The position numbers and the translations under genes were made by a program. DNA of 9,458 nucleotides. Source: Peptococcaceae bacterium BRH_c23. GTDB taxonomy: Bacteria > Bacillota_B > Desulfitobacteriia > Desulfitobacteriales > Desulfitobacteriaceae. The stretch's first letter is position 1; every line of letters begins with the position of its first letter. The stretch is from assembly GCA_000961805.1 (NCBI GenBank), contig LADV01000164.1, positions 1 to 9,458 of the forward strand. The letters run 5' to 3'. Positions 1 through 7,093 of the stretch are shown piece after piece. Under the pieces are notes generated by a model. That model was given only the letters and a program-made list of their open reading frames with translations. It did no database searches and was not told where the DNA came from.

Positions 1-180
1 CCACTCCACAGATTCATTGATGAAATCCACGAAGCCTATCGTCTCTAATATCTTGTTGGCCAGTGCTAAGATTAGCGGAATAGTGTGCCTTTGTTCCTCT
101 ACTCCATGAACATATTTCCTTTTGACAGGCTTTCGACTGCGTTTTGGTCTTGCTTTTTGTTTTTTAGATTTTTTTGCCAT
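1..180 (-). CDS. Transposase N-terminus, partial (IS1634/DUF4277-like)
   Basis: An open frame of 60 codons starts with ATG at 180 and runs off the left edge of the window. A strong ribosome site (GGGAGGTG) lies 8-9 bases upstream of the ATG, which supports this start. The protein begins with a very basic stretch (MAKKSKKQKARPKRSRKPVK) and continues with a hydrophobic segment, IPLILALANKILETIGFVDF, then INESVEW. A basic leader followed by 'LALANKIL..IGFVDFIN..V.W' resembles the N-terminal DUF4277 region of IS1634-type DDE transposases as I remember it. The catalytic domain lies outside the window, so the family is an inference and I cannot say whether the gene is intact. No clear terminal inverted repeat of the insertion sequence could be fixed in the 300 bases upstream. 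Confidence 0.55.
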   Translation of the reverse strand, partial: MAKKSKKQKARPKRSRKPVKRKYVHGVEEQRHTIPLILALANKILETIGFVDFINESVEW

Positions 181-494
181 GATGAGACACCTCCCACCCA
201 AAGGTAGACTTTTAATCTCATCATAATTGACGGAAGGTTGTTTGTCCAGTACTAAAAATCCAAATTTACCACTCATTGAGTAAGAGCCCATATGTTGGCT
301 CTTGATTTACAAACGATAAATACCGTTTGTTGCGGCAGGCGCTCATAAAAAGTTTGGTTTTTAGTCTTAATTGCATAGATTGATAAACCGTGTTCATTGA
401 CCTTGTTTCATGTTTTACATAAGGTGCGCCAGAAAATATCAGTGAGTTATTGGGTGAGTGCCGAATATGGGATAAAATGGCAACAAAGACATTA
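181..494. other. Non-coding region upstream of the transposase, with two short hairpins
   Basis: I see no credible gene here. Two hairpins sit side by side. At 282-303 the arms are AAGAGCC and GGCTCTT around an 8-base loop. At 309-330 the arms are ACAAACG and CGTTTGT. Neither is followed by a clear T-run on either strand, so I do not call them terminators. Because they lie upstream of the transposase start they could belong to the end of the insertion sequence, for example blocking read-through transcription into the transposase, but this is inference. Confidence 0.4.
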
Positions 495-538
495 ATAAAA
501 AAAAGAAGCCAATAACCGTAATATTTCAGTTATTGGCT
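495..538 (-). terminator. Rho-independent terminator, minus strand
   Basis: The arms AGCCAATAAC (507-516) and GTTATTGGCT (529-538) form a perfect 10-bp stem around a 12-base loop. Read on the minus strand the stem is followed by CTTCTTTTTTTTATT, a classic T-tract. It lies about 230 bases beyond the nrdJ stop codon and has the right orientation to end the nrdR-nrdJ transcript. Confidence 0.8.
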
Positions 539-607
539 AAGATGCATTTTGGTTAGTCCAGATCATTATAATTTTTCCAAGTGGCTAATATCATCGTCCA
601 ATAGTAT

Positions 608-646
608 CAGACTTTATTATTCAGTGACAGACTTTATTATTAGTGA
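608..646. repeat. Tandem 20-bp direct repeat (CTTTATT array, distal part)
   Basis: CAGACTTTATTATT occurs at 608-621 and again at 628-641, each followed by (C)AGTGA, giving a 20-bp period. The shared CTTTATT heptamer starts at 612 and 632 and recurs in the proximal array (705, 726, 746). A weaker match (TAACCTTATTAAT) lies at 654-666. Regular spacing at two helical turns suggests protein-binding sites, such as transposase sites at a transposon end. Confidence 0.65.
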
Positions 647-696
647 ACAACACTAACCTTATTAATATTGAACTCCTGAAACAAAGACCTAAGTTT

Positions 697-753
697 TTTA
701 ATAACTTTATTCCCTAATTTAACATCTTTATTTCCTTTTTAACAACTTTATTC
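697..753. repeat. Three direct repeats of TTTAAYAWCTTTATTY, 20-21 bp apart
   Basis: Copies are TTTAATAACTTTATTC (697-712), TTTAACATCTTTATTT (718-733) and TTTAACAACTTTATTC (738-753). The starts are 21 and 20 bp apart, so all face the same side of the helix. The array ends 17 bases from the nrdJ stop codon. Tandem sites of this size and spacing are typical of the ends of Tn7/Tn552/Mu-type (TnsB/TniA) transposons; no transposase of that family is in the window, so this would be an orphan end. A role as binding sites for some other DNA-binding protein cannot be excluded. Confidence 0.55.
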
Positions 754-770
754 TGGATAAACAAATACCC

Positions 771-3700
771 TTACCCACACTTCGAGTAACCACAGTGCGT
801 ACAAACAACACAACCGCTTTCATGGTTGATCGACATGCCACACTCTGGGCAAGCATTTTCTGGAGCAACATTGGCATGGGCTTTTTTAACAACTACCTTT
901 TCTGTCGCGGATTTCCCTCGCCCGACAGCTTCGGGCTTTTCAGTCGCTGGCACTTGTTGTTGCGTGCCTATGTGACCTTTAGTAAAGTTTATTCCTACCT
1001 CGTTATATTTCCTAATCACTCGAGCAATGGCATCAGGGCAAGATGTGACATTAACCCCTTCACGGCGCATACAGGCTGGGCAGCGAATACCTTTGATCTG
1101 TTCAGTAATTGCATCAACGGATAATCCTGAACGTAGGGTTATGGAGATCAACCGAGCTGTTGCCTCGGATTGAGATGAACATCCTCCTGCACGACCGGTA
1201 TTTGTAAAAACTTCACAAATTCCTTTTTCGTCCGCATTAACACTTACATATAGATTTCCGCACCCGATTTTTATTTTCTCCGTAACGCCTATAGTCGTAG
1301 TCGGTCTTGGCCGAGGAACGACCGTGTTCACCTCAGGAATAAACGGTATTTTGGGAACAGACCATTGTTCCGAGACCCCTTGGTCTTTCGTCTTATCATC
1401 CTGGGTTTGTGCGGCTATGGTACCCGTAGAAAGCACCTGTTCTTCTCGACTACCATCACGATAGACCGTTAATCCTTTGCAGTTTAGTTCATCCGCCAAT
1501 CGATACGCTTCAGTAATTTCGTCTCGTGTCGCAGAGTTAGCAAAGTTGATCGTTTTAGAGACCGCATTATCCGTATATTTCTGGAACGCTGCCTGAATTC
1601 GGATATGCCATTCAGGCGCAATCTCTTGGGCCGTGGTAAACACTTCTTGTACCCAGTTTGGGACTTCAGGTAACCCTAGGACTGTCCCAATTTCTGCAAT
1701 CTTTTGCGTGAGTTCTTGGGAGTAGAAACCAAACTCTTTAGCAAACGCTTCAAAGAGCGGATTTACTTCTACTAAAGCTGTTCCATCCATCACCGTTTTA
1801 GTGTAGGCAACTGCAAACAGCGGTTCTACCCCACTCGAAGCGGCACAAATCATAGAAATGGTTCCGGTAGGAGCTATGGTTGTCAGAGTAGCATTCCTGA
1901 GCTTCATCACCCCGTCATAAATAGAGCCCTCATAATTTGGAAAAGCTCCCCGTTCTTCAGCTAATCGCTGAGATTCAATACGGGCTTCGGTTTGAATAAA
2001 TTTCATAACCTTTTCTGCATATTCGACTGCCTCTTCAGTAGCATACGAGGTCTGAAGTAAAATCAGCATATCTGCAAATCCCATGACGCCTAGTCCGATT
2101 TTTCGATTTCCTTTCACTACTTCATCAATAATTGGTAGCGGGTACTGATTAGCATCAATTACGTTGTCAAGGAAGCGAACCGATAATCGTGTCACCTGAC
2201 TCAAACGTTCCCAGTTGATTACCATTTTTCCGTCTTTTTCGATGACCATTAGTTTCAAATTGATCGAGCCCAAGTTGCAGGCTTCATTTGGGAGCAATGG
2301 TTGCTCTCCACAATTATGCACATAAACTCCGTTGGCATCGAAAGCGTTCACCCCTGGAACTTGAGCATCATAAACCTCCATCTCTCCTGCTGGGAGACAT
2401 TCGGTCACACTAGCCAGAAAGCGTTCTCTATTTATAGATCGTTGATACCCCTCTAAGCGCTCTTTAAGGGTTTGCATTTTTTTGTTGTTACTAAATCCAA
2501 TTATTTCTGAGAAAACAGTTAAATTATCTTGGGATATCGAAAGTTCATGCCCTGGCTGAACCTCATAGTCCTGATGACCGCCCTTACCGTCCGGCATAGA
2601 TTTATATCCAGAAGCTTTGCGATCCCTGTAAATCGTAGAAGCCATGCCTAAACGATTCAACATCCGCTGAACTATCTGAAGCGCCACAGGGTCCTTTTGC
2701 CATAACCTAACGGAAACTCCCTTGTCCTGAGAACCGACTACGGTCCCATCCGTATCAAAAAGACCTCTTAACAATCCTCTATGGAACTCAGAACTTGTTC
2801 TTTCCAGATCCTCAGTTAGCTTTTTTTCCTTTGGAAAAATGCCAAATTCTCCTGCCAAATCGCGCAAGGATGCTAACTTCATCCGATGTTCGCTTCTATC
2901 ACTGATTACCTTTTGGAAGCCTTGAAAATCACTACGATGTCGCAAGGAAGAAGCAGCCTTCTCTGCAGCTTCTATCATGGACTCCGCTTCCTGATTTTCT
3001 CCCCATACAGAGATGATTCCACCTTCTTCTTTTAACGTCCCATCTCCTAATAGTAAGCCTAAAAGGTAACCTTCTTCGAAACTCCCCTTGCCAGACCAGT
3101 TAAGTCCCCGATTATTTGAAAGAAGGATTTGATCCCCTTGTTTTAATTCACCAGCAGGTTTCCACTCCTCAGTGATCTGCTCTCGGGTCACTTTCGCCGC
3201 AACCCGAACTAGATGATCACTGGTTACTTTAATCTCATAGCCGCGGTCAGTCTTGATGTTTAGAACTTGTTTAGTCCCGGTTGAAAAGAACCCTTTTGAA
3301 CTCGTTTGATAGTATTCTCCATTTAATGCTAGCTTTAAATCCTGACCTAAAACCGTTTTGACTTGTGCTGGGCCATGGTCTGTAAGAATCCAAGTATCTC
3401 CCGTTACACAAGGATTCGTGGCTTCAATCTCTCCTTGCAGCGGGGTAGGATTTCCCTTATTTAAGCGATCGAGAAAGACAATTCCAGGTTCTCCATTTTG
3501 CCAAGCATGATCCACAATTTTATTAAAGACCTCTGGCGCAGATAATTGTCCGACTGGACTGCCCGTGTGGGGGTCTATGAGATCATAAGGACGCCCTTCT
3601 CGAACGGCTAGCATAAATTCTTCCGTAATTCCGACAGATATATTAAAGTTGGTAATTTCTTTGTTATCTTCTTTGCACTGAATGAAATCTATAATATCCG

Positions 3701-4262
3701 GATGATCGACACGAAGAATTCCCATATTAGCTCCCCGTCGGGTACCGCCTTGCTTAACTGCTTCCGTGGCAGAATTAAAAACTTTCATAAAAGAAATAGG
3801 ACCAGATGCCACTCCACCGGTTGATCGGACCATGCTATTCTTGGGGCGTAAACGTGAAAAGCTGAAACCAGTCCCTCCACCAGATTTATGAATAATTGCT
3901 GCGTTTTTAATCGCATCAAAAATTTTCTCCATGCTATCTTCAATCGGCAAAACAAAGCAGGCACTTAATTGACCAAGATCTCGACCGGCATTCATCAGTG
4001 TAGGCGAGTTTGGCATGAACTCCAGGTTCGCCATCATGGTGTAAAATTCTTTAGCTAAGGCTTGGGTTTCTTTTTTCCCCTTGCCATATTGAGTCTCTTC
4101 AATCTCTGCAACCACACTAGCTACTCTGTAAATCATGTCTTCTGCAGATTCTACAACTTTTCCATCAATTTGTTTAAGATACCGTTTTCCCAATACAACA
4201 CGTGCATTAGACGTCAAATTAGCCTTGATCCAGGTTTTTGGTGCTTGTCCCTCGAAACTCAA
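771..4262 (-). CDS. nrdJ: Adenosylcobalamin-dependent (class II) ribonucleotide reductase with intein
   Basis: This enzyme reduces ribonucleotides to deoxyribonucleotides using a radical generated from coenzyme B12, with no oxygen needed. The precursor has 1163 residues; removing the intein (residues 285-650) leaves 797. Visible landmarks are GGGTGFSFSRLRP (about 128-140), GGTRRGANMG (172-181) and APTGTISM (797-804). The N-terminal redox cysteine is C102 (SACFVL), the radical cysteine is C651 (NP-CGE once spliced) and its redox partner is C662, 11 residues later, the same distance as C322-C333 in Thermotoga NrdJ. A TSCPD-type domain (about 990-1085) follows, then a C-terminal cysteine-rich ribbon (C1138, C1141, C1151, C1154, C1157) ending KCG, the likely electron-delivery tail. 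There is no N-terminal ATP cone. The start is TTG with a modest GGGGA site six bases ahead; no better in-frame start exists upstream before the frame leaves homology. The gene follows nrdR by 44 bases and is probably cotranscribed. Confidence 0.96.
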   Translation of the reverse strand: MSFEGQAPKTWIKANLTSNARVVLGKRYLKQIDGKVVESAEDMIYRVASVVAEIEETQYGKGKKETQALAKEFYTMMANLEFMPNSPTLMNAGRDLGQLSACFVLPIEDSMEKIFDAIKNAAIIHKSGGGTGFSFSRLRPKNSMVRSTGGVASGPISFMKVFNSATEAVKQGGTRRGANMGILRVDHPDIIDFIQCKEDNKEITNFNISVGITEEFMLAVREGRPYDLIDPHTGSPVGQLSAPEVFNKIVDHAWQNGEPGIVFLDRLNKGNPTPLQGEIEATNPCVTGDTWILTDHGPAQVKTVLGQDLKLALNGEYYQTSSKGFFSTGTKQVLNIKTDRGYEIKVTSDHLVRVAAKVTREQITEEWKPAGELKQGDQILLSNNRGLNWSGKGSFEEGYLLGLLLGDGTLKEEGGIISVWGENQEAESMIEAAEKAASSLRHRSDFQGFQKVISDRSEHRMKLASLRDLAGEFGIFPKEKKLTEDLERTSSEFHRGLLRGLFDTDGTVVGSQDKGVSVRLWQKDPVALQIVQRMLNRLGMASTIYRDRKASGYKSMPDGKGGHQDYEVQPGHELSISQDNLTVFSEIIGFSNNKKMQTLKERLEGYQRSINRERFLASVTECLPAGEMEVYDAQVPGVNAFDANGVYVHNCGEQPLLPNEACNLGSINLKLMVIEKDGKMVINWERLSQVTRLSVRFLDNVIDANQYPLPIIDEVVKGNRKIGLGVMGFADMLILLQTSYATEEAVEYAEKVMKFIQTEARIESQRLAEERGAFPNYEGSIYDGVMKLRNATLTTIAPTGTISMICAASSGVEPLFAVAYTKTVMDGTALVEVNPLFEAFAKEFGFYSQELTQKIAEIGTVLGLPEVPNWVQEVFTTAQEIAPEWHIRIQAAFQKYTDNAVSKTINFANSATRDEITEAYRLADELNCKGLTVYRDGSREEQVLSTGTIAAQTQDDKTKDQGVSEQWSVPKIPFIPEVNTVVPRPRPTTTIGVTEKIKIGCGNLYVSVNADEKGICEVFTNTGRAGGCSSQSEATARLISITLRSGLSVDAITEQIKGIRCPACMRREGVNVTSCPDAIARVIRKYNEVGINFTKGHIGTQQQVPATEKPEAVGRGKSATEKVVVKKAHANVAPENACPECGMSINHESGCVVCTHCGYSKCG
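2313..3410 (-). mobile_element. Intein with LAGLIDADG homing endonuclease, inside nrdJ
   Basis: The in-frame insert covers residues 285-650 of the NrdJ precursor (366 residues). It starts with Cys (CVTGDTWILTDHG, block A), has a block B with TSDH (347-350) and ends FDANGVYVHN (blocks F-G) with His649 and Asn650, followed by Cys +1 of the host protein. All residues for standard class 1 splicing are present. Two dodecapeptide motifs, GYLLGLLLGDG (398-408) and GLLRGLFDTDG (496-506), keep their acidic residues D407 and D505, so the homing endonuclease may be active. The flanking host sequence joins as ATNP plus CGEQPLLP. The Cys +1 used for splicing is the catalytic radical cysteine of the reductase, so the unspliced protein cannot be active. 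Insertion at the most conserved codon of a host gene is typical for inteins. Confidence 0.95.
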
Positions 4263-4306
4263 CTCGAATCCCCAACTTTCCTTATTAACTCTTTTAACTA
4301 GCTTTT

Positions 4307-4774
4307 CTACTCGGAAGTTTTGCGCTTTTCGATAAGATCTTTTAGCTCTTCCATAAAACGTTGTATATCTCGAAACTGACGATAGACGGAGGCAAAACGT
4401 ATGTAGGCTACTTCGTCCAAACTAAAGAGGTGTTCCAAGACAGCTTCTCCCACCTCGGCACTCGACACCTCACGCTCGTGGCTATTGCGGAGAGTTTTTT
4501 CAATCCCGTAAGCCACATCCTCAATTTGGTCTCTAGAAATTGGTCGTTTTTCACAAGCCCTAAGCATGCCAGCCAACATTTTAGAACGTGAAAATTCCTC
4601 TCGTCGACCTTCTTTTTTTACAACAACGAGCGGAGAATCCTCAAATTTTTCAAATGTGGTGAACCGACGCAAACAGTGATCACATTCTCTGCGCCTACGG
4701 ACAGTAGTTCCTTCATCAACTTGCCGGGAGTCAGAAACTTTCGTTTCCACGTTTCCGCAAAAAGGACAGTGCAC
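4307..4774 (-). CDS. nrdR: Transcriptional repressor NrdR
   Basis: NrdR is the nucleotide-sensing repressor of ribonucleotide reductase genes. The 155-residue product has the usual length and layout: an N-terminal zinc ribbon with C3, C6, C31 and C34 (MHCPFCG and CDHCLRRFTTFE) and an ATP-cone domain from about residue 49 to 139, beginning PLVVVKKEGRREEFSRSK. It starts with GTG, preceded by GGGGTG five bases upstream; MHCPFCG is the family's normal N-terminus, so the start is secure. It is the first gene of a two-gene unit with nrdJ, and two NrdR boxes lie directly upstream, so it should repress its own operon when (d)ATP levels are high. Confidence 0.97.
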   Translation of the reverse strand: MHCPFCGNVETKVSDSRQVDEGTTVRRRRECDHCLRRFTTFEKFEDSPLVVVKKEGRREEFSRSKMLAGMLRACEKRPISRDQIEDVAYGIEKTLRNSHEREVSSAEVGEAVLEHLFSLDEVAYIRFASVYRQFRDIQRFMEELKDLIEKRKTSE

Positions 4775-4783
4775 AATTTCACC

Positions 4784-4799
4784 CCACTACATATAGTAT
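4784..4799. promoter_or_regulatory. NrdR box 1 (start-proximal)
   Basis: CCACTACATATAGTAT fits the known NrdR box consensus (acaCwAtATaTwGtgt) at most positions, including the central C-A-AT-T-G core. It lies at and just downstream of the predicted transcription start of nrdR and 31 bp from the second box. The two sites are nearly mirror images: ACTACATATAGTATG (4786-4800) is a perfect inverted repeat of 4814-4828. Confidence 0.85.
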
Positions 4800-4806
4800 G
4801 CTTTAA

Positions 4807-4835
4807 ATTAAACCATACTATATGTAGTGTGTCAA
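4807..4835 (-). promoter_or_regulatory. Sigma-A type promoter of nrdR-nrdJ
   Basis: On the minus strand TTGACA (4835-4830) and TTTAAT (4812-4807) are separated by exactly 17 bases, a perfect -35 and a 5/6 -10 element. The predicted start is near 4800, leaving a short leader of about 25 bases before the GTG of nrdR. Both NrdR boxes overlap this promoter, so bound repressor would block polymerase directly. Confidence 0.8.
4815..4830. promoter_or_regulatory. NrdR box 2 (promoter spacer)
   Basis: ATACTATATGTAGTGT matches the NrdR box consensus at about 14 of 16 positions. It fills the spacer between the -35 and -10 elements and touches the -35 hexamer. The distance to box 1 is 31 bp, about three helical turns, the usual arrangement for cooperative NrdR binding. 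Confidence 0.88.
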
Positions 4836-4981
4836 CACCCCAGTTGGACATTAATTTGCCTCGCACCTCTCTCCAACGCCGCTTTCTGTTCATTATCTCT
4901 CTGTCTAATTCTAAGACCCACTTCCACAGGAGTAAGTTCAACTTCACTGCCTATTTTTCGGAATGTGCAAGCTATATCCAT
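4832..4981 (-). CDS. Possible small protein, 49 residues
   Basis: An ATG at 4981 opens a 49-codon frame ending with TGA at 4832. The product starts MDIACTFRKIGSEVELTPVE and continues with a polar, charged C-terminal half (LRIRQRDNEQKAALERG), which reads more like protein than random frame. Against it, the ribosome site is poor (only GGA six bases ahead) and no promoter is clear. Its stop codon overlaps the -35 element of the nrdR promoter. I do not recognise the protein. It could also be the relic C-terminus of a longer gene. Confidence 0.3.
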   Translation of the reverse strand: MDIACTFRKIGSEVELTPVEVGLRIRQRDNEQKAALERGARQINVQLGC

Positions 4982-5105
4982 CAAAAATCCAAGTCAACAT
5001 TAGTGACTCTATCGCTCATCTGTCATTCATCAATTGAACTCAAAAGGGGCAGACTAACTATTGTAACCTTAAATAATATTATCTGAAGAAGGAAGTGACA
5101 TAATC

Positions 5106-5246
5106 GTGATTAAAAAATTCCCCACAGAAAAAAACCCTAATCCCAATACAAAACCAATTCCATCTCGTCCGGAAGATCAACCAAGTATGGATTCTAGAGA
5201 CGGCCATGGGCTTTCAAAAGAAGAAGCCTTACGGTCAAAGAAATAG
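5106..5246 (+). CDS. Small hypothetical protein, 46 residues
   Basis: A GTG at 5106 follows AAGGAAG (5089-5095) at a spacing of 10 bases and opens a 46-codon frame ending with TAG. The product is hydrophilic, rich in Lys, Pro and Asn at the N-terminus (MIKKFPTEKNPNPNTKPIPS) and ends DGHGLSKEEALRSKK. It has no membrane segment, signal or cysteine. A strong hairpin terminator begins only nine bases after the stop, which supports it as a real transcribed gene. The function is unknown; the region 4982-5088 upstream shows no clear promoter. Confidence 0.55.
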   Translation: MIKKFPTEKNPNPNTKPIPSRPEDQPSMDSRDGHGLSKEEALRSKK

Positions 5247-5255
5247 CATGACCAT

Positions 5256-5300
5256 AAAAGGAGACATCACTTCATAGTAATTGAAGTAATGTCTCCTTTT
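5256..5300. terminator. Bidirectional rho-independent terminator
   Basis: The arms at 5256-5274 and 5282-5300 form a 19-bp stem with a single mismatch and a 7-base loop; the inner part is GGAGACATCACTTCA against its complement. The arms begin with AAAA and end with TTTT, so the structure can stop transcription in both directions. It sits between the small plus-strand gene (ends 5246) and the convergent acyl-CoA ligase gene (ends 5345). Confidence 0.88.
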
Positions 5301-5344
5301 GTATCAGGGCAAGCAAATCGGATGCTACTAAGGAATTATTAAGT

Positions 5345-7054
5345 TTATGCGGTCACAGTCTCCTCCGTGGCTACAGCCACCTGCGCTTCAGCAGCAGATT
5401 TTGCTTGAAGTAAAGCTTTTTCTCTCTCTTCTTCTACTAAGAATCTGCGTAATACTTTACCGATAGCAGTCTTGGGCAAGGCCTCTCGAAATTCAACTTT
5501 CTTAGGAATTTTAAATGCCGCCAGCTTATCCTTACAATAGGTCATGATCTCTTCTTCTGTAGTGCTTATTCCTTCTTTTAAAACGATATATGCTTTCACC
5601 ATTTCTCCCCAATATGGATCAGAAATTCCAGCACACACTGCTTCTCTCACTGCGGGGTGCGCATACAGTACCTCTTCCACATCACGTGGATAGACATTAT
5701 ATCCGCCCGAAATGATCATATCCTTCTTCCGATCAACAATATAGAAGAACCCGTCCTCATCCCTATGAGCAATATCGCCGGTGTAGAGCCAGCCATCTTT
5801 CAGAGTGGCCGCCGTCTCCTCAGTTTTTTGCCAATAGCCTAACATGACTTGGTCCCCTTTAACCACCAATTCACCAATCTCTCCCGGTTGTAGTTCTTTT
5901 TCTCCCGTCTCCAAATCCATAATTTTAGCATCTGTGTTGGGAGCTGGAACTCCAATTGAACCCACTCGGGCATGGAATATTGGATTTAAGTGGGTGGCTG
6001 GTGATGCTTCCGATAAACCATATGCCTCAACTAACCTGCCACCCGTTAATTCTCCGAAACGAAGCGCCACTTCCTTGGGAAGCGGAGCTGATCCACTTAG
6101 GCAACAGCGAATAGACGAAACTTTATATTCCTTAATCCGCGGATGATTAATAACTGCAACATACATGGTCGGCGCTCCTGGAAAGAATGTGGGTTGATAA
6201 TCGTTGATATGTTGAAGCACAGCATCAATATCAAACCTCGGTAAAATGATCATGGCTCCTCCGGAAATAATTGCTATGTTCATACAAGCTGTCAATGCGT
6301 ATATGTGAAATAGGGGTAATACTGTTAAAACTCTTTCCTCACCCTCGGTACCGGATATCCATCCCCAAGCCTGCATAGCATTGGCAACAAGATTATGGTG
6401 GGTTAACATGACCCCTTTAGGTGCTCCAGTCGTACCCCCTGTATATTGCAAAACAGCAACTTCGTCTGATTTGCTTTCCATTGCCGGAGGCTCTAGATTA
6501 TCCAAGCTTGTGTTGGCTACAACCTCCTCAATATCCATAAATACGGGATTATCGTCTAAACCTAAGCCTTTAAGTCCAGAAAATGCACTCACCCAGTCTA
6601 ACGCGATTATTTTTAGCCCTACTTCAGCTTGGATCGGCGTGATACGAGGCAAAAGTTGTGGAATTGAAACAATTCCGATGGCCCCAGCATCTTGCAAAAG
6701 TGCTTTTAATTCACTTTCCACGTAAAGGGGGTTCGTCTGCACCACTATAGCCCCTATCCTTTGAATAGCAAAGAACGCGACTACCCAGTTAGAACTATTG
6801 GGCATATATATTGAGATGCGATCCCCTTTTTTTACTCCTCTCTGGACTAACTCTTTGGCCAAACGTTCAACTTGAATATTCATCTCGCTGTACGAGGTTG
6901 TCTTACCTGCAAAGATTAACGCTGGGTTATTAGGATATTTCTGCTCGGTCTCCTTAAACATTCCCAGCAGAGTTTGCTCTGGGATCTCTAATTGTCTCGG
7001 AATATTCTGCTCATAAAATCGATACCAAGATCTCTCACCTAAACCTTCTGCCAT
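5345..7054 (-). CDS. fadD: Long-chain fatty acid-CoA ligase (AMP-binding)
   Basis: This enzyme activates fatty acids with ATP and CoA, via an acyl-adenylate, for beta-oxidation or lipid use; it is probably cytosolic or membrane-associated. The 569-residue product has the normal length. Adenylate-forming motifs are present in order: YTGGTTGAPKG (204-214, phosphate loop), YGLSEASP (345-352), GWLYTGDIAHRDEDGFFYIV (421-440), DRKKDMIISGG (441-451, hinge region) and PKTAIGKVLRR (527-537), with K533 as the likely catalytic lysine. The last 25 residues are an Ala/Val/Glu-rich tail. The start is ATG with a strong AGAGGAGG site (7063-7070) eight bases away. It is a single-gene unit, with a FadR-like operator upstream and a terminator downstream. 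The gene name could equally be lcfA; substrate chain length cannot be read from sequence alone. Confidence 0.93.
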   Translation of the reverse strand: MAEGLGERSWYRFYEQNIPRQLEIPEQTLLGMFKETEQKYPNNPALIFAGKTTSYSEMNIQVERLAKELVQRGVKKGDRISIYMPNSSNWVVAFFAIQRIGAIVVQTNPLYVESELKALLQDAGAIGIVSIPQLLPRITPIQAEVGLKIIALDWVSAFSGLKGLGLDDNPVFMDIEEVVANTSLDNLEPPAMESKSDEVAVLQYTGGTTGAPKGVMLTHHNLVANAMQAWGWISGTEGEERVLTVLPLFHIYALTACMNIAIISGGAMIILPRFDIDAVLQHINDYQPTFFPGAPTMYVAVINHPRIKEYKVSSIRCCLSGSAPLPKEVALRFGELTGGRLVEAYGLSEASPATHLNPIFHARVGSIGVPAPNTDAKIMDLETGEKELQPGEIGELVVKGDQVMLGYWQKTEETAATLKDGWLYTGDIAHRDEDGFFYIVDRKKDMIISGGYNVYPRDVEEVLYAHPAVREAVCAGISDPYWGEMVKAYIVLKEGISTTEEEIMTYCKDKLAAFKIPKKVEFREALPKTAIGKVLRRFLVEEEREKALLQAKSAAEAQVAVATEETVTA

Positions 7055-7073
7055 GCATTCATCCTCCTCTAAT

Positions 7074-7093
7074 ATGAATGTTTACTCATTCAT
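7074..7093. promoter_or_regulatory. FadR (YsiA, TetR family) type operator upstream of fadD
   Basis: ATGAATG-TTTAC-TCATTCAT matches the Bacillus FadR consensus WTGAATGAMTANTCATTCAW at 18 of 20 positions. A wider palindrome, AATATGAATG (7071-7080) and CATTCATATT (7087-7096), surrounds it. It lies 20 bases upstream of the fadD start codon and next to the ribosome site, a position suited to repression. In Bacillus, long-chain acyl-CoA releases FadR. No fadR gene is in this window. Confidence 0.78.

Noticed and set aside
282..330. The twin hairpins as a rho-independent terminator
   Set aside because: Stems are only seven base pairs and neither is followed by a T-run on either strand.
771..4262. 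nrdJ as a fusion or frameshifted gene because of its 1163-residue length
   Set aside because: The extra length is fully explained by the intein with intact splice-junction residues; the joined flanks read through the conserved NPCGEQPLLPNE sequence without loss.
4618..5086. Longer open frames of 109 (minus) and 136 (plus) residues over the nrdR 5' end and upstream region
   Set aside because: Both overlap nrdR in another frame and cross its operator. The composition is unlike protein and no ribosome site precedes them.
4836..5100. Cobalamin riboswitch ahead of the B12-dependent reductase operon
   Set aside because: The predicted transcript starts near 4800, leaving only about 25 bases of leader, and I see no B12-box-like segment in the region upstream.
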